From contig CAVUSX010000017.1 of assembly GCA_963744275.1 (NCBI GenBank), positions 248,001 through 312,000 of the forward strand: a stretch of DNA of 64,000 nt, written 5' to 3'. Source of the stretch: VAZQ01 sp963744275. Lineage in GTDB: Bacteria; Pseudomonadota; Alphaproteobacteria; Rhizobiales; Xanthobacteraceae. This document shows, in pieces, positions 1 through 8,901 of the stretch. Under the pieces are notes generated by a model, which was not told the DNA's origin, ran no database searches, and saw nothing but the letters and a program-made list of their open reading frames with translations. Each line of letters opens with the position of its first letter. The stretch's first letter is position 1. A program made the position numbers and the translations under genes.

Positions 1-1206
1 GCCGATCACGGCCACGGCGACCCGGCGAGCTGCGAGCCCTACGCGGGCCCGATGCGTCTCATCCATGCGCTCTTGCTCGCGCTCGGCGTGCTCGCGGTCG
101 CGGCCGCCGGCGAGAGAATATTCGGCAGCGCGGCGGTATTCTGGCTCGCAGGTGGCCTCGCGACCGTCGGTCTCGCCGCCGAGGCCGACATGTTCTCGTT
201 CATCATGACCGAGAGCATCACCTTCTCGCTCTACAGTGTGCTCGCCTTGATCCTGGTGCTGGCCTGGACGACGGCACGGCTGCGCTATGCCGTGCTGGCC
301 GGCGGCGTGCTCGGCATCCTGTGCCTCACCCGGCCTGACTTTTTGGTGTTGTACCCGGTGGCGCTCGGCCTCGGCGTCCTGTACGGCCGTCTTTCCCGGC
401 CGCGGCGCCCCTTCGGGGCGGCCCGCCTCATCGGATTGACCCTCGCGTTCGCCGCCGTAATCGGAGCATGGGGGGCGCGCAATGCCGTCTCGGTCGGAAA
501 ATTCAGGCTGACGGAGGAGTACGGCTCGGCCGCGCTGATCGAGCGTTTCGCCTATGACGACATGACGGCGCGCGAATTCATCCAGGCTTTTCCCTATTGC
601 ATGCCCGGCATCGGCGCCCTCGGCTTCGATCTGGTCTACGGGACCGACTCGATGCACCGGTTCGTGTACCACACGCCCGGCAGCTTCTTTCACGTCGGGC
701 GCGATCGGCGCGACGCGCTGGTGGACGAGTTCGGCCGCCTCGATCCGCTCATCGGCGGCATCATCCGCGACGAGATGCGCGCCGACTGGTGGCGGTATCT
801 TCTGGTCAGCATTCCGCTCGCCTGGTGCGGAATGTGGGCCGGACAGCTGGCGAGCCTGGTGCTGATTCCGTTGTTCGGGTGGGCCTGCGTGCGCGCGCTA
901 CGCCGATCGGAGCCGTTGTTCCTTCTCTACGCCGCGCCCGCCGTGGTCATGCTCGGTTTGCACGCGGCGCTGGCGAACCAAACCACCCGCTACAACCTGA
1001 TCCTCATCGGCCCGTACTCGATCGCGGCCGCCTGGATCATCGCCTCATGGGGCATCTGGCGCCGGCGGGTGATCGCGCCCGCAAGCGCGCCGGAGCGAGG
1101 CCAGGGCGGCGTCCTTGCGCGCCACCTAGGCCCGGCGAGCCGCAAGGCGGTTACAGCCCGAGCGCGGCGCGCAGCTCGGCCTTGGCGGCGTCGAAGTCCG
1201 CCTTGA
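1..1206 (+). CDS. Polytopic membrane protein, glycosyltransferase-39-like (5' end outside window)
   Basis: The frame is open to the first base, so the gene very probably begins upstream; the ATG at 52 is only the first internal one. The product is strongly hydrophobic with about eight membrane segments, broken by a periplasm-like loop near residues 150-250. A TRP motif in the first third and a late 'TRYNL' motif just before the last membrane segment resemble dolichyl-phosphate-mannose/GT39-type membrane glycosyltransferases. The basic C-terminal tail overlaps the 3' end of the convergent phosphatase gene by about 55 bp, so the last residues may not be conserved. The family link is an inference from topology; no catalytic motif can be seen because the N-terminus is missing. 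Confidence 0.6.
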   Translation, partial: ADHGHGDPASCEPYAGPMRLIHALLLALGVLAVAAAGERIFGSAAVFWLAGGLATVGLAAEADMFSFIMTESITFSLYSVLALILVLAWTTARLRYAVLAGGVLGILCLTRPDFLVLYPVALGLGVLYGRLSRPRRPFGAARLIGLTLAFAAVIGAWGARNAVSVGKFRLTEEYGSAALIERFAYDDMTAREFIQAFPYCMPGIGALGFDLVYGTDSMHRFVYHTPGSFFHVGRDRRDALVDEFGRLDPLIGGIIRDEMRADWWRYLLVSIPLAWCGMWAGQLASLVLIPLFGWACVRALRRSEPLFLLYAAPAVVMLGLHAALANQTTRYNLILIGPYSIAAAWIIASWGIWRRRVIAPASAPERGQGGVLARHLGPASRKAVTARARRAARPWRRRSPP

Positions 1207-1852
1207 AATCCGGATGGGTCGAGATCGTCTGCGCGATCACGGTGCCGGAGATGCGGCCCATCTCGATGTCGGAGGGGTAGTGGATGCCGCCCACGATCCG
1301 GTTGTGGCCGAACTCCCAGGCCCGCGCCATGATCTGGGCGCGCTTCTCCGGCAGCATGTTGGCGAGCTCGATGCCCATCAGGGTGCCGACCGTGGCGTGG
1401 CCGGACGGATAGGAGCCCGACTTCGACAGCGGCACCACCGGCCTGACCAGATCCGAATAGAGATGCGGGCGCGGGCGCTTCCACACGCTCTTGGCGGGAT
1501 CGGACACGGCGCCCTCGGTCTTCACCACACGGTCGAAGAAGGCGGCGAGCTTGGGCAGGTCGGCGGCATTGAATTTGGGACTGTCCACCACGTCGGCGAA
1601 GCGCCAGATGCTCTGGGCGGCGTCCGCGATGGCGCGGGCCTCCATCTCCTTGGTGCGCGTCACCTGGAGGGTCAGGATCTCGCCGAGCTCGGCCTTCATC
1701 TGATCGGAGTCGAGCGCGGGCGGCGGCGGCAGCAGCAGCAGGAGGTTGATTTCCTTGTTGTCGGAATACGGCTTTGCATCTTCGGCGTGCAGTAGCGCTG
1801 GCGAAAACGCGATCAGCGCGACAAAAGCGAGCGCGGACATGAGCTTGCGCAT
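1151..1852 (-). CDS. Class A non-specific acid phosphatase (PAP2 family), secreted
   Basis: 233 residues with a signal peptide (about residues 1-23, ending LLHA). The PAP2/class A acid phosphatase signature is complete: K-R-P-R-P around residues 125-129, GSYPSGH at 146-152, and R185 followed by H191 and D195 in 'RIVGGIHYPSD'. These are the phosphate-binding Lys/Arg residues and the catalytic His pair of the family (PhoN/PhoC type). The protein should hydrolyse phosphomonoesters in the periplasm. An unusual run of Leu then Pro (about residues 37-45) follows the mature N-terminus, a feature shared by class A enzymes. It stands alone, convergent with the upstream membrane protein gene. Confidence 0.9.
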   Translation of the reverse strand: MRKLMSALAFVALIAFSPALLHAEDAKPYSDNKEINLLLLLPPPPALDSDQMKAELGEILTLQVTRTKEMEARAIADAAQSIWRFADVVDSPKFNAADLPKLAAFFDRVVKTEGAVSDPAKSVWKRPRPHLYSDLVRPVVPLSKSGSYPSGHATVGTLMGIELANMLPEKRAQIMARAWEFGHNRIVGGIHYPSDIEMGRISGTVIAQTISTHPDFKADFDAAKAELRAALGL

Positions 1853-2137
1853 TGGATTTATCCCTGTGTCAGGAGCGGAACCCGGTTTGCTTAGCAGGCG
1901 GCAAATGACGCAATCATGACACCTTTTGGCGCGCAGTCCGCCGGCGCGCCCGCGGAGGGTGGATCAGCATGAACCGAGCCGCCGAGCCCGGCACCCCGTC
2001 ATGGCCCCGGTCGCCGATCTCTCCGGTTGTCGCTGCGGCCGCTCGAGGCGGCATTGCGGTTGCTCTTTACGGGCAAAAGCGGCATCAGCTGCACGACGAA
2101 ACGACACTCAATTCGAGCGCATGGGAAGGACGATCGT

Positions 2138-2833
2138 ATGGACGACATAGCTCTCCGGGAGAAGCTGGCCGATGCGGGCCGCATTCTCGAGATCGAGGGG
2201 CAGGGCGACTATTGCATGGGGCACGTGACGCTGCGCACGCCCGAGGATCCAAACCGCATCCTGATGAAGGCCGGCGGCATGGGTCTCGAGGAGATGACGC
2301 CCGACAATATCGTCACCATCAACATCGAGGGCGAGAAGGTGGCCGGCACCCACCAGCGTCACAACGAGGTGTTCATCCACAGCGAGATCATGCGGGTGCG
2401 TCCCGAGATCCAGTCGGTGGTGCATACCCACGCGCCCCATTCGGTGATCTTCTCCTCGCTCGGCAAGCCTCTGCAGCCGGTGGGCCATCCGGGCGCGGCC
2501 TTTTCGGACGGCTTGCCGGTGTTCTCCGAGACCACCGATTTGATCGTCACCCAGGAGCTGGGCAAGGCGGTGGCGCGCTGCCTCGGCCAGCATCAGGTGC
2601 TGCTGCTGCGCAACCACGGCATCGTGACGGCGGGCCGCACGCTGGAGGAGGCGATCTATCTGGCGCTGGTGCTGGAGAAGGCCTGCTGGATGCAGCTGGT
2701 CGCCGAATCCGCCGGCGGCGCCAAGCTGGTGACCTCGCCCGAGGAGGCCAAGGCCAAGAAGCGGATCACCCGCGCCGAGAATCAAATCAACCTCTTCAAC
2801 TACATGGTGAGGCGGGTGGCGCGTCTGCGTTGA
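2138..2833 (+). CDS. Class II aldolase/adducin family protein, metal site intact
   Basis: 231 residues. The ATG at 2138 is chosen because GGAAGGA lies 7 nt upstream; an in-frame extension to 2027 has no ribosome site and reads as non-conserved. The class II aldolase zinc site is intact: H96 and H98 in 'VVHTH', H160 in 'LRNHG', and E77 nineteen residues before the first His, matching the catalytic Glu of fuculose-phosphate aldolase. Substrate cannot be told from sequence; relatives cleave or decarboxylate small hydroxy-acids or sugar phosphates. It is followed 146 bp later by a Bug-type receptor gene, and the same aldolase-receptor pairing recurs at 8902-10694, suggesting uptake and breakdown of a related organic acid. 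Confidence 0.88.
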   Translation: MDDIALREKLADAGRILEIEGQGDYCMGHVTLRTPEDPNRILMKAGGMGLEEMTPDNIVTINIEGEKVAGTHQRHNEVFIHSEIMRVRPEIQSVVHTHAPHSVIFSSLGKPLQPVGHPGAAFSDGLPVFSETTDLIVTQELGKAVARCLGQHQVLLLRNHGIVTAGRTLEEAIYLALVLEKACWMQLVAESAGGAKLVTSPEEAKAKKRITRAENQINLFNYMVRRVARLR

Positions 2834-2979
2834 TGGGTCAAGATGCCGCCGGGGCGGCTCGGCGGCGTGCTTGAGGGCGCAAAAACGCCGTGATAATCAC
2901 GGTCTCGGCGTGTTTGGAGCGCCCAACAATCGGAAGGTCCTGCGCGCGATCGGCCGGCAGAATCACGGAGTGAAATCAG

Positions 2980-4032
2980 ATGAGCTTGCTGCGATGGTCG
3001 CTGATGCGACAGGTGCGACGGCTGCTTGCGACAGCCTTGACGCTGGCCCTCATGGCGGGCTTCGCCCCCGGGCTGCACGCGCAGTCGGTCGCCGACTTCT
3101 ATCGCGGCAAGACCCTGCACGTGCTCATCGGCTACGGCGAGGGCGGCGGCTATGACATCTATGGCCGGCTGTTCGCCGAGTTCATGCCGCGGCACTTGCC
3201 GGGCAATCCGACCATCATCGCCCAGAACATGCCGGGGGCCGGCAGCTTCAAGGCGGTCAACTACCTGTACGAGGTGGCGCCCAGGGACGGAACCTATTTC
3301 GGCAGTGTCGCCCAGACCCTGGCAGTCGATGCGGTGACCGACGAGAAGAGCCGGATCGACCCGACCATGCTTCCCTATCTCGGCCGCTTCACCACCAATA
3401 TCGACGTCGGGGTGGCGCTCAAGAGCACCGGCATCAAGTCGTTCGCGGACGCGCGCACGCGCGAGATCATCACCGGCACCAGCGGCGGCGGCTCGACCAC
3501 GGTGCTCTATCCGCTGGCGCTCAACGCCTATGCGGGCGCGAAGTTCAAGCTCGTGAAGGGCTACAAGGGCACCAACGATATCATGCTGGCGGCCGAGCGC
3601 GGCGAGGTCGAGCTGGTGTCGGCGGTCGGGATTCCCGGCCTCTTGGCCGCCCACCCGGACTGGATCAAGGGCGACGGCGCCACCATCCTGTATCAGAACG
3701 CCCTCAAGCGCCATCCGCTGCTGCCGCAGGTGCCCACGCTGCCGGAGCTCGGCCTCACCGACGAGGGCCGCGCCATCCTGCGCGCCATCGCCGGCACCGC
3801 CGAGATCGGCCGCTCGATCCAGACCACGCCGGGCGTGCCGGCGGAGCGGCTGGCGGCGCTGCGCACCGCGTTCCAGGACATGCTCAAGGATCCGGAATTC
3901 CTGGCCGCCTGCGAGAAGCGCAACGTCACCATCGAGCCGGCGACCGGCGAGGAGATGGACGCGATCACGCGCGAAACCGTCCAGATGCCCAAGCCGATCG
4001 TGGCGGCGCTCGGCAAGCTGCTCAAGGAATAG
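2980..4032 (+). CDS. TTT-type (Bug/TctC-like) periplasmic substrate-binding protein
   Basis: 350 residues with a signal peptide (about residues 1-35, ending LHAQ). The mature part starts 'VADFYRGKTLHVLIGY', with a following G-rich stretch 'GEGGGYD' and 'MPGAGS' that fit the Bug/TctC fold, where these loops bind the carboxylate of the ligand. GGAG lies about 9 nt before the ATG. This variant belongs to the more divergent branch with 'FYRGKT' rather than 'YPxRP'. No TctA/TctB gene is adjacent, so it is an orphan receptor, as is common in soil proteobacteria. The neighbouring aldolase hints at a small organic acid ligand; the ligand itself is unknown. Confidence 0.85.
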   Translation: MSLLRWSLMRQVRRLLATALTLALMAGFAPGLHAQSVADFYRGKTLHVLIGYGEGGGYDIYGRLFAEFMPRHLPGNPTIIAQNMPGAGSFKAVNYLYEVAPRDGTYFGSVAQTLAVDAVTDEKSRIDPTMLPYLGRFTTNIDVGVALKSTGIKSFADARTREIITGTSGGGSTTVLYPLALNAYAGAKFKLVKGYKGTNDIMLAAERGEVELVSAVGIPGLLAAHPDWIKGDGATILYQNALKRHPLLPQVPTLPELGLTDEGRAILRAIAGTAEIGRSIQTTPGVPAERLAALRTAFQDMLKDPEFLAACEKRNVTIEPATGEEMDAITRETVQMPKPIVAALGKLLKE

Positions 4033-4302
4033 CCGGCGCCCCGACTGTCTCTCGAGACCGACAGGCGGGACGAGCGCGCTGATACGCCGGGGAAAATCGC
4101 CACCCGTCGTCTCGGCGCGGGGCGGGGCTGAGCAGGACACCGGCGAAAAAAGCACACTGGCGAAAAAAAGCACATCCGGCTCGTCCAGTCCTATCCGAGG
4201 CGCGTCCAGTCCTAGTCGGCGGCGAGGATTCCACTATGTTTCGCTGCGCACAGACAGAGAAGGTTCGATCTTCTTGTTTGATCGCCGACTGGGGGCGTGA
4301 TC

Positions 4303-5415
4303 ATGAACAGGCTGTTGATTGGGGCTTTGCTCGCTTTTGCGCCGCCGCTGGGGCTGGCGGTAGCCGCTGACGCGCCGCCCCCCGCTCCAGTTTTCACCAA
4401 GGCGCCCGCGGCCGCATCCGGCGGGGCGTACTTCTGGGCCGACGGTTCCTACCAGTCCGTCAAGTTGCCCACTTATGCTCTGGGATGGTCGACCGCAACT
4501 CGTAACCCGATCGGCGGCGCACTGCTTACCAATCTCGGATCAGGGGTGCAATTCGACCCCCGCGCGGCGGGCGAAGGCGCCTCGGGCGGGCTTGGATACG
4601 TCCTTCCGCACGGGACGTTCGCGCCGGTATTCGGCGAGAATGTACGGATCGAGCTCGGCGGATCTTATGTGCATGCCACGGCTTCGCAATCCGCGGCCAG
4701 TGGACCGACAGCGTTTGTGCTTCCGAATGCGTTTTTTCTTCAGCTGTTGAACGGCACCGTAGGTATATTCGGCGCTTGTGGCCCTGGGTCAGTCAACATC
4801 GCTTGCTCGGAGACTGCGACCCTGAGCACCAGTTACACGGCTTGGCAGGGCAACGCAAAGATCGCGGGTGATTTCAAGAGCGGGCCGATTACGCTGACGC
4901 CATCGGCGGCGGTTTTTGGGGGCGACGCCCGCAACAATCAGGACCTCGCTGCGAGCCTCGCAATAACCGATGTCTTCGGCGCTACGTTCACGCAACCGTA
5001 CAAGGCAAGCACGAGCCTGCGGTGGACCGACTTTGGTGGAAGATTGGGGGCCGACGCCAAATTCGACTTCACCAACTGGCTTGCCGTCGGCCTGGGTGGA
5101 TATGTCGGTGCGGCTGACCGCAGCGTGACCTTGGGCGGATGTGACAAGGTCAACGCGAGTCCGTGTTTTTCGATTGCCAGCGGAGCGAACACGACCGCAT
5201 TGCTCGCCAATGCGGAAGCCAGTATCACAATCAAGCCGATTTCGAGCGTGGCGATCACGGCGTTCGTCGGGCTCAACTACGACGACCGTGTCCCGGGAAT
5301 TGCGGCGCCGACTTTCACCTCGCCGTGCTGCCTGCTGGGAACGGCTCCGGCGACGATCAATTTCCAGGCCGAGACCAGCTACTATGCCGGCGAAAGAGCG
5401 AGCGTGAAATTCTGA
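4303..5415 (+). CDS. Outer-membrane beta-barrel-like protein, rhizobial style
   Basis: About 370 residues. ATG at 4303 is preferred over GTG at 4297 because GGGGG ends 7 nt upstream of the ATG. Residues 1-22 form a signal peptide, followed by 'ADAPPPAPVFTKAP', the Pro/Ala-rich lead-in seen in many Hyphomicrobiales outer-membrane porin-like proteins. The rest alternates small polar and hydrophobic residues with Gly/Ser/Thr-rich turns, consistent with beta strands. It ends in 'RASVKF': a C-terminal Phe is the usual outer-membrane assembly signal. Codon choice is less extreme in GC than the neighbours. Function unknown; a two-Cys loop (near 'CSETA') may be disulfide bonded. Confidence 0.7.
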   Translation: MNRLLIGALLAFAPPLGLAVAADAPPPAPVFTKAPAAASGGAYFWADGSYQSVKLPTYALGWSTATRNPIGGALLTNLGSGVQFDPRAAGEGASGGLGYVLPHGTFAPVFGENVRIELGGSYVHATASQSAASGPTAFVLPNAFFLQLLNGTVGIFGACGPGSVNIACSETATLSTSYTAWQGNAKIAGDFKSGPITLTPSAAVFGGDARNNQDLAASLAITDVFGATFTQPYKASTSLRWTDFGGRLGADAKFDFTNWLAVGLGGYVGAADRSVTLGGCDKVNASPCFSIASGANTTALLANAEASITIKPISSVAITAFVGLNYDDRVPGIAAPTFTSPCCLLGTAPATINFQAETSYYAGERASVKF

Positions 5416-5463
5416 CCTTGGCGCATTTCCGGGGAAAACCGCCGCGCGCTGTCGCCGCTTCGC

Positions 5464-6351
5464 TCATGCCATCGACCACGGCAGGCTGTCGCGGCCGGGC
5501 CGGTAGTTCATGCCGCTCTGTGCCGGATCGCGGTTGACCAGCACCCGCGCATACATCGGGTGCTGCATGCTGCGCACCTCGTGCTCGACCGTGAACAGCA
5601 CGCGCCTTGTATCGACATCGACGATGTCCTTGAAGCGGTACTGGTGCTGGTTGCTCTCCTCGGTGACGAGGCCGAGCTGCTGCAGGCGGGAGTGGGGCCA
5701 GGAGAAATCCGCCACGTCGATCTGCACATGATGACCGTCGAAGGCGGGCTCGGGAGCGTCGGTCTCGCGAAAGATGAAATATTGCCGGGGCCCCACCATG
5801 ACGCGGGCGCGCCGGCCGCCGTCGTCGAGGAGAGCGGCCGGGGCCGCGAAGACCTCGCGATAGAAGCGGGCGATCCCCTCCGCGCTGCCGGGACGCACGT
5901 CGAACCCGACATAGGCCATGCCGAGCGCGACCGGGCCGAACCGCTCGCGGTCCGGGGCATGGCAATGGATGCGGTTGCCGAAGGGCGAGACGGTCTCGAC
6001 GCAATCGTTGCTTTCACGGAAATCGAAGCTGGTGCCGGCGAGCGGGGCGCGCAGCCTGGCCAGCCGCTCCAAGAGGGCGGCGCGGTCGGGCAGCACCAGG
6101 CCGGTGATCCCGCGCAAGATCTCGATCCGTCCGGTCGGCAGATGGAATTGGCTCTGCCCGACATTGATCCACATATTGTCGGTGCTGGTATTGACGAAGG
6201 GATCGCGGGTGAGCCCGAGCCCGGTCACATAGAACAGCGTCGAGAGCCGCTGCTTGGGCACGGCGGTGTTGACGTGGCCGAGGCCCACGATGTTGCCGAT
6301 GTCCTCGGCCGCGCGATCGTAGTGGCGTTGTTCCATGACGCTGTCCTTCAA
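5464..6351 (-). CDS. VOC (glyoxalase/bleomycin-resistance) family protein
   Basis: 295 residues, two betaalphabetabetabeta-type VOC modules: the first near residues 22-140 (starts 'IVGLGHVNTAV'), the second near 145-265 (starts 'LGMAYVGFDV', with 'FDGHHVQIDV'). VOC proteins bind a metal through His/Glu residues on paired modules; H27 and the 'HHVQ' His are candidates. Enzymes of this fold include dioxygenases, lyases and isomerases, so the reaction cannot be named. The gene is alone on its strand and is followed upstream by a palindromic repeat. The N-terminal MKDSVMEQ offers a second ATG at residue 6. Confidence 0.75.
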   Translation of the reverse strand: MKDSVMEQRHYDRAAEDIGNIVGLGHVNTAVPKQRLSTLFYVTGLGLTRDPFVNTSTDNMWINVGQSQFHLPTGRIEILRGITGLVLPDRAALLERLARLRAPLAGTSFDFRESNDCVETVSPFGNRIHCHAPDRERFGPVALGMAYVGFDVRPGSAEGIARFYREVFAAPAALLDDGGRRARVMVGPRQYFIFRETDAPEPAFDGHHVQIDVADFSWPHSRLQQLGLVTEESNQHQYRFKDIVDVDTRRVLFTVEHEVRSMQHPMYARVLVNRDPAQSGMNYRPGRDSLPWSMA

Positions 6352-6370
6352 CGACGACGCAAATCAGCGC

Positions 6371-6504
6371 GTAGGGTGGGCAAAGGCGCTCTTCGCGCCG
6401 TGCCCACGCGAAGTCTCTCGGCAGATTGAGCCGCTCCGCGTGGGCACGGCGGAGCCGGCGTGGTGCGTTAATCTAAGTCTCGTGGCCGCCTTTGCCCACC
6501 CTAC
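6371..6504. repeat. MITE-like palindromic element with 17-bp terminal inverted repeats
   Basis: The ends GTAGGGTGGGCAAAGGC (6371-6387) and its exact complement (6488-6504) are perfect inverted repeats. A second perfect 14-bp inverted pair sits inside (6397-6410 and 6437-6450), so the whole unit could fold into a nested cruciform. No coding capacity. Elements of this look are scattered in Bradyrhizobium-type genomes; a second one with longer arms lies at 23881-24033. It separates the VOC gene from the NMT1-type receptor. Confidence 0.8.
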
Positions 6505-6577
6505 AGCGCTGCCTCGATCCCGGCGGGACGTCCTCTAGCAGCATTCTTCCGTAACGGAGCCTATTGTCACAGCGCCC

Positions 6578-7783
6578 GTGAGCGTCATGACAACCGATTC
6601 CTTGAATGCTACAACAATTTTCGGTTACCGCGGAGAAGTCGCAATCAAGCGGCCCGCGCCATTATGGCATGAGGATGAAGATCAAGGGCCCGATCCGAAC
6701 AGACCGAAGCGCCGCGCGCGCAGATCGCCGATCGTCGCCGCATGTCTCTTTTCAACCTGCCTGGCGCTCCAGCTCGCCGCTGCGGCCGTCCGGGCTGCTG
6801 CCGCCGAGACCGCGCAGGTGAAGATCGGGATCGCCCGCACCATGAGCGATGTCGGCTACTACGTGGCCGACGCCATGGGGTATTTCCGCGACGAGGGCAT
6901 CGAGGTGAACATGACGCCGTTCAACTCGGCGGCGCAGATGATGGCGCCGCTCGGCACCGGCGATCTCGATGTCGGCGGCGGTACCGTGTCGGCGGGCTTC
7001 TACAATTCGGTCGGACGCGGCATCGCGACCAAGATCGTGGCCGATCAGAGCTCGATGAAGCCGGGCTACGGCTATTCCTCCTTGATGGTGCGCAAGGACC
7101 TGGTCGATTCCGGCCGCTACAAGACGCTCGCCGACCTCAAGGGCATGAAGGTCGCGATCGGGGCGCCCGGCACCGGCACGGCCTCGGCGCTCAACGAGAC
7201 CCTCAAGATGGGCGGGCTCAAATACAGCGACGTGGAGGTGGTCTATCTCGGCTTCCCCGAGCATCTGCCGGCGTTCCTCAACAAAGGCATCGATGCCGCC
7301 ATCAGCAACGAGCCGACCATGACGCTCGAGATCGAGCAGGGCGCCGCCAAGCGCATCATCGGCAATGACGTCACCTATCCGGACCAGCAGACCGCGGTCG
7401 TGTTCTATTCGGAACGCTTCATCAAGAACCGGCACGACGTCGCCGAGCGTTTCATGCGCGCTTATATCCGCGGCATCCGCCTCTATAACGACGCCCTGAA
7501 AGACGGCCGCTTGGCGGGCCCCGCCGCCAACCAGATCATTCCGATTCTGACCAAATATACCTCGATCAAGGACGAAGCCCTGTTCAGGCGCATCATCCCG
7601 AGCGCGGTCAATCCGAACGGGGAGGTCAACCTCGTCGGCCTCAAGCACGATCTCGCGTTCTTCCGCGAGCTCGGCCTGATCGAGAGCAAGGACGTGAGCG
7701 CCGACGGGGTGGTGGACGGCTCGTTCGTGAAGGCCGCGGTCAGCCAGCTGGGACCGTATAAAGCGGCGGCGGCCGGCCCTTAG
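6578..7783 (+). CDS. ABC-type periplasmic substrate-binding protein, NMT1/SsuA-like
   Basis: 401 residues as drawn. The mature part begins near 'AQVKIGIARTMSDVGYYVADAMGYFRDEGI' style sequence (about residue 79 on), the standard NMT1/THI5-SsuA opening, with 'FNSAAQMMAPLGTGDLDVGGG' and 'LKGMKVAIGAPGTGTA' later, which line the ligand cleft. Relatives bind nitrate, taurine, sulfonates, thiamin precursors or aromatic acids. No permease or ATPase gene is adjacent. The start is doubtful: the GTG at 6578 lacks a clear ribosome site, and about 45 charged residues precede the hydrophobic signal segment (about residues 52-73). A later start, or a one-base error near 6.70 kb, would give a more usual signal peptide. 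Confidence 0.75.
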   Translation: MSVMTTDSLNATTIFGYRGEVAIKRPAPLWHEDEDQGPDPNRPKRRARRSPIVAACLFSTCLALQLAAAAVRAAAAETAQVKIGIARTMSDVGYYVADAMGYFRDEGIEVNMTPFNSAAQMMAPLGTGDLDVGGGTVSAGFYNSVGRGIATKIVADQSSMKPGYGYSSLMVRKDLVDSGRYKTLADLKGMKVAIGAPGTGTASALNETLKMGGLKYSDVEVVYLGFPEHLPAFLNKGIDAAISNEPTMTLEIEQGAAKRIIGNDVTYPDQQTAVVFYSERFIKNRHDVAERFMRAYIRGIRLYNDALKDGRLAGPAANQIIPILTKYTSIKDEALFRRIIPSAVNPNGEVNLVGLKHDLAFFRELGLIESKDVSADGVVDGSFVKAAVSQLGPYKAAAAGP

Positions 7784-7812
7784 CGCGGGTGAGGGCGGGA
7801 GGCGGCGGGGGC

Positions 7813-8148
7813 TTACCTGGGCCTCGCCGGGCTCCAGGTATATTCGGTCATCGATGAGTCCGGCTGCGCCTCATCGGCAAGGTCTCGCTCGTCGGTGAAG
7901 TAGGCCCCGAAGCCGAAATCCCCGCTCTGGGCGGCGGCCACAAACCCGGCCCATCGCCGATAGCTCGGCGAGCAAGTCGTGCCGTTCCCGGTGTCGTCCG
8001 CTTGCCCCTGCGCGAACCGGTGGAAGTTGCGGACCGGCTCAGCCTGCACCGCCCGGCCGCGCGTGCTCGGTGTACCGCGTGCCGCAACCTTCGCCGCATG
8101 CTTGCTGCCGCCCAGCGACATGAACATCACCATTGAACGCCACCGCAC
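7813..8148 (-). CDS. Hypothetical protein, doubtful
   Basis: A 111-residue open frame in an otherwise empty stretch. The C-terminal half ('YRRWAGFVAAAQSG' followed by acidic and aromatic residues) has a protein-like composition, while the N-terminal half is basic and not convincing. Several ATGs crowd the start and no clear ribosome site precedes them. I do not recognise a family. It may be a remnant or a chance frame. Confidence 0.25.
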   Translation of the reverse strand: MRWRSMVMFMSLGGSKHAAKVAARGTPSTRGRAVQAEPVRNFHRFAQGQADDTGNGTTCSPSYRRWAGFVAAAQSGDFGFGAYFTDERDLADEAQPDSSMTEYTWSPARPR

Positions 8149-8467
8149 GGGCCCCGCGCCCCGAATGCCAAGCGAGCATAAGATAAAAACGTCGTAATGT
8201 AATGGGAAATTTATTCTTATAATACATAAAAGTTACTTCTGACGCGCCCCCCTCCCGCGTGCAGGCAAGGCGCGCGTGCCTGAGAGGCATCCCGGCGGGA
8301 TTTTTCTCACTTAGGCTCGGCATTTCGTCGACAAGCCGGCCGCGGAGGTGAAGAGCATCGTCACCCGGGGCGCGTTGCCCGGTCCGTCGCCGCATTGTCT
8401 CGGCGATGCTTTGGCCGCAAAATGACGCGCTCTCGAAGGGTCGAGCCGAAGCCGCGGGCCGCAGCGA
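8149..8467. other. Intergenic stretch with an AT-rich patch and a promoter-like TATAAT
   Basis: No gene is supported here. Bases 8175-8235 are markedly AT-rich compared with the surroundings and contain TATAAT at 8218-8223. Seventeen bases upstream sits only a weak -35 (TAATGT, 8195-8200), so a sigma-70 promoter driving the small gene at 8468 is possible but not firm. The remainder (8240-8467) is GC-rich with short inverted GC blocks and no open frame worth calling. Confidence 0.35.
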
Positions 8468-8794
8468 ATGCCGCAATACAAAGTGATGGTCGACGACAAC
8501 TTCCATTACATGGAGGAGGACGAGCGCTGGGAATACGGGACGTTTGCCACGGCCGCAGCGGCGTTCGCCGCCTGCCGCAAGGTGGTGGACGAGTCGCTGA
8601 TCGCGGAGTACCGCCCCGGCATTACGGCTACGCAGCTCTATGATCGCTACACCTCCTTTGGCGAGGAGCCCTTCATCGTCGCGCCGCCCGGCGCGGCGGA
8701 GGACGTCGGCTTCTCGGCCCGCGACTATGCGCGCAGCCGGGTGGAAGCGCTGTGCGCCGCAAGGTCCGAGGCCGGCTCCGGCGATCTTTCATAG
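8468..8794 (+). CDS. Small conserved-looking hypothetical protein
   Basis: 108 residues, soluble and acidic, opening 'MPQYKVMVDDNFHYM'. The N-terminal 60 residues look like a small single-domain protein of alternating strand and helix ('YGTFATAAAAFAACRKVVDESL'), and it has sensible codon use for this genome. No signal peptide, membrane segment or known motif. It lies upstream of the second aldolase-receptor pair but is separated from it by 107 bp. I do not recognise the family. Confidence 0.6.
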   Translation: MPQYKVMVDDNFHYMEEDERWEYGTFATAAAAFAACRKVVDESLIAEYRPGITATQLYDRYTSFGEEPFIVAPPGAAEDVGFSARDYARSRVEALCAARSEAGSGDLS

Positions 8795-8901
8795 CGTCGT
8801 CGAAGGTGAAAATCCCTGATGCCGATCGCGGAGCTCCCTTACCGTGGCGCAGTCGAGTGCAGTATTGTGATGCGGGGCGACCTTGCCGCCGGCGAAGGAT
8901 C

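Noticed and set aside
8039..8506. 155-codon minus-strand frame
   Set aside because: Composition is basic and random-looking, and it runs antisense into the start of the small gene at 8468.
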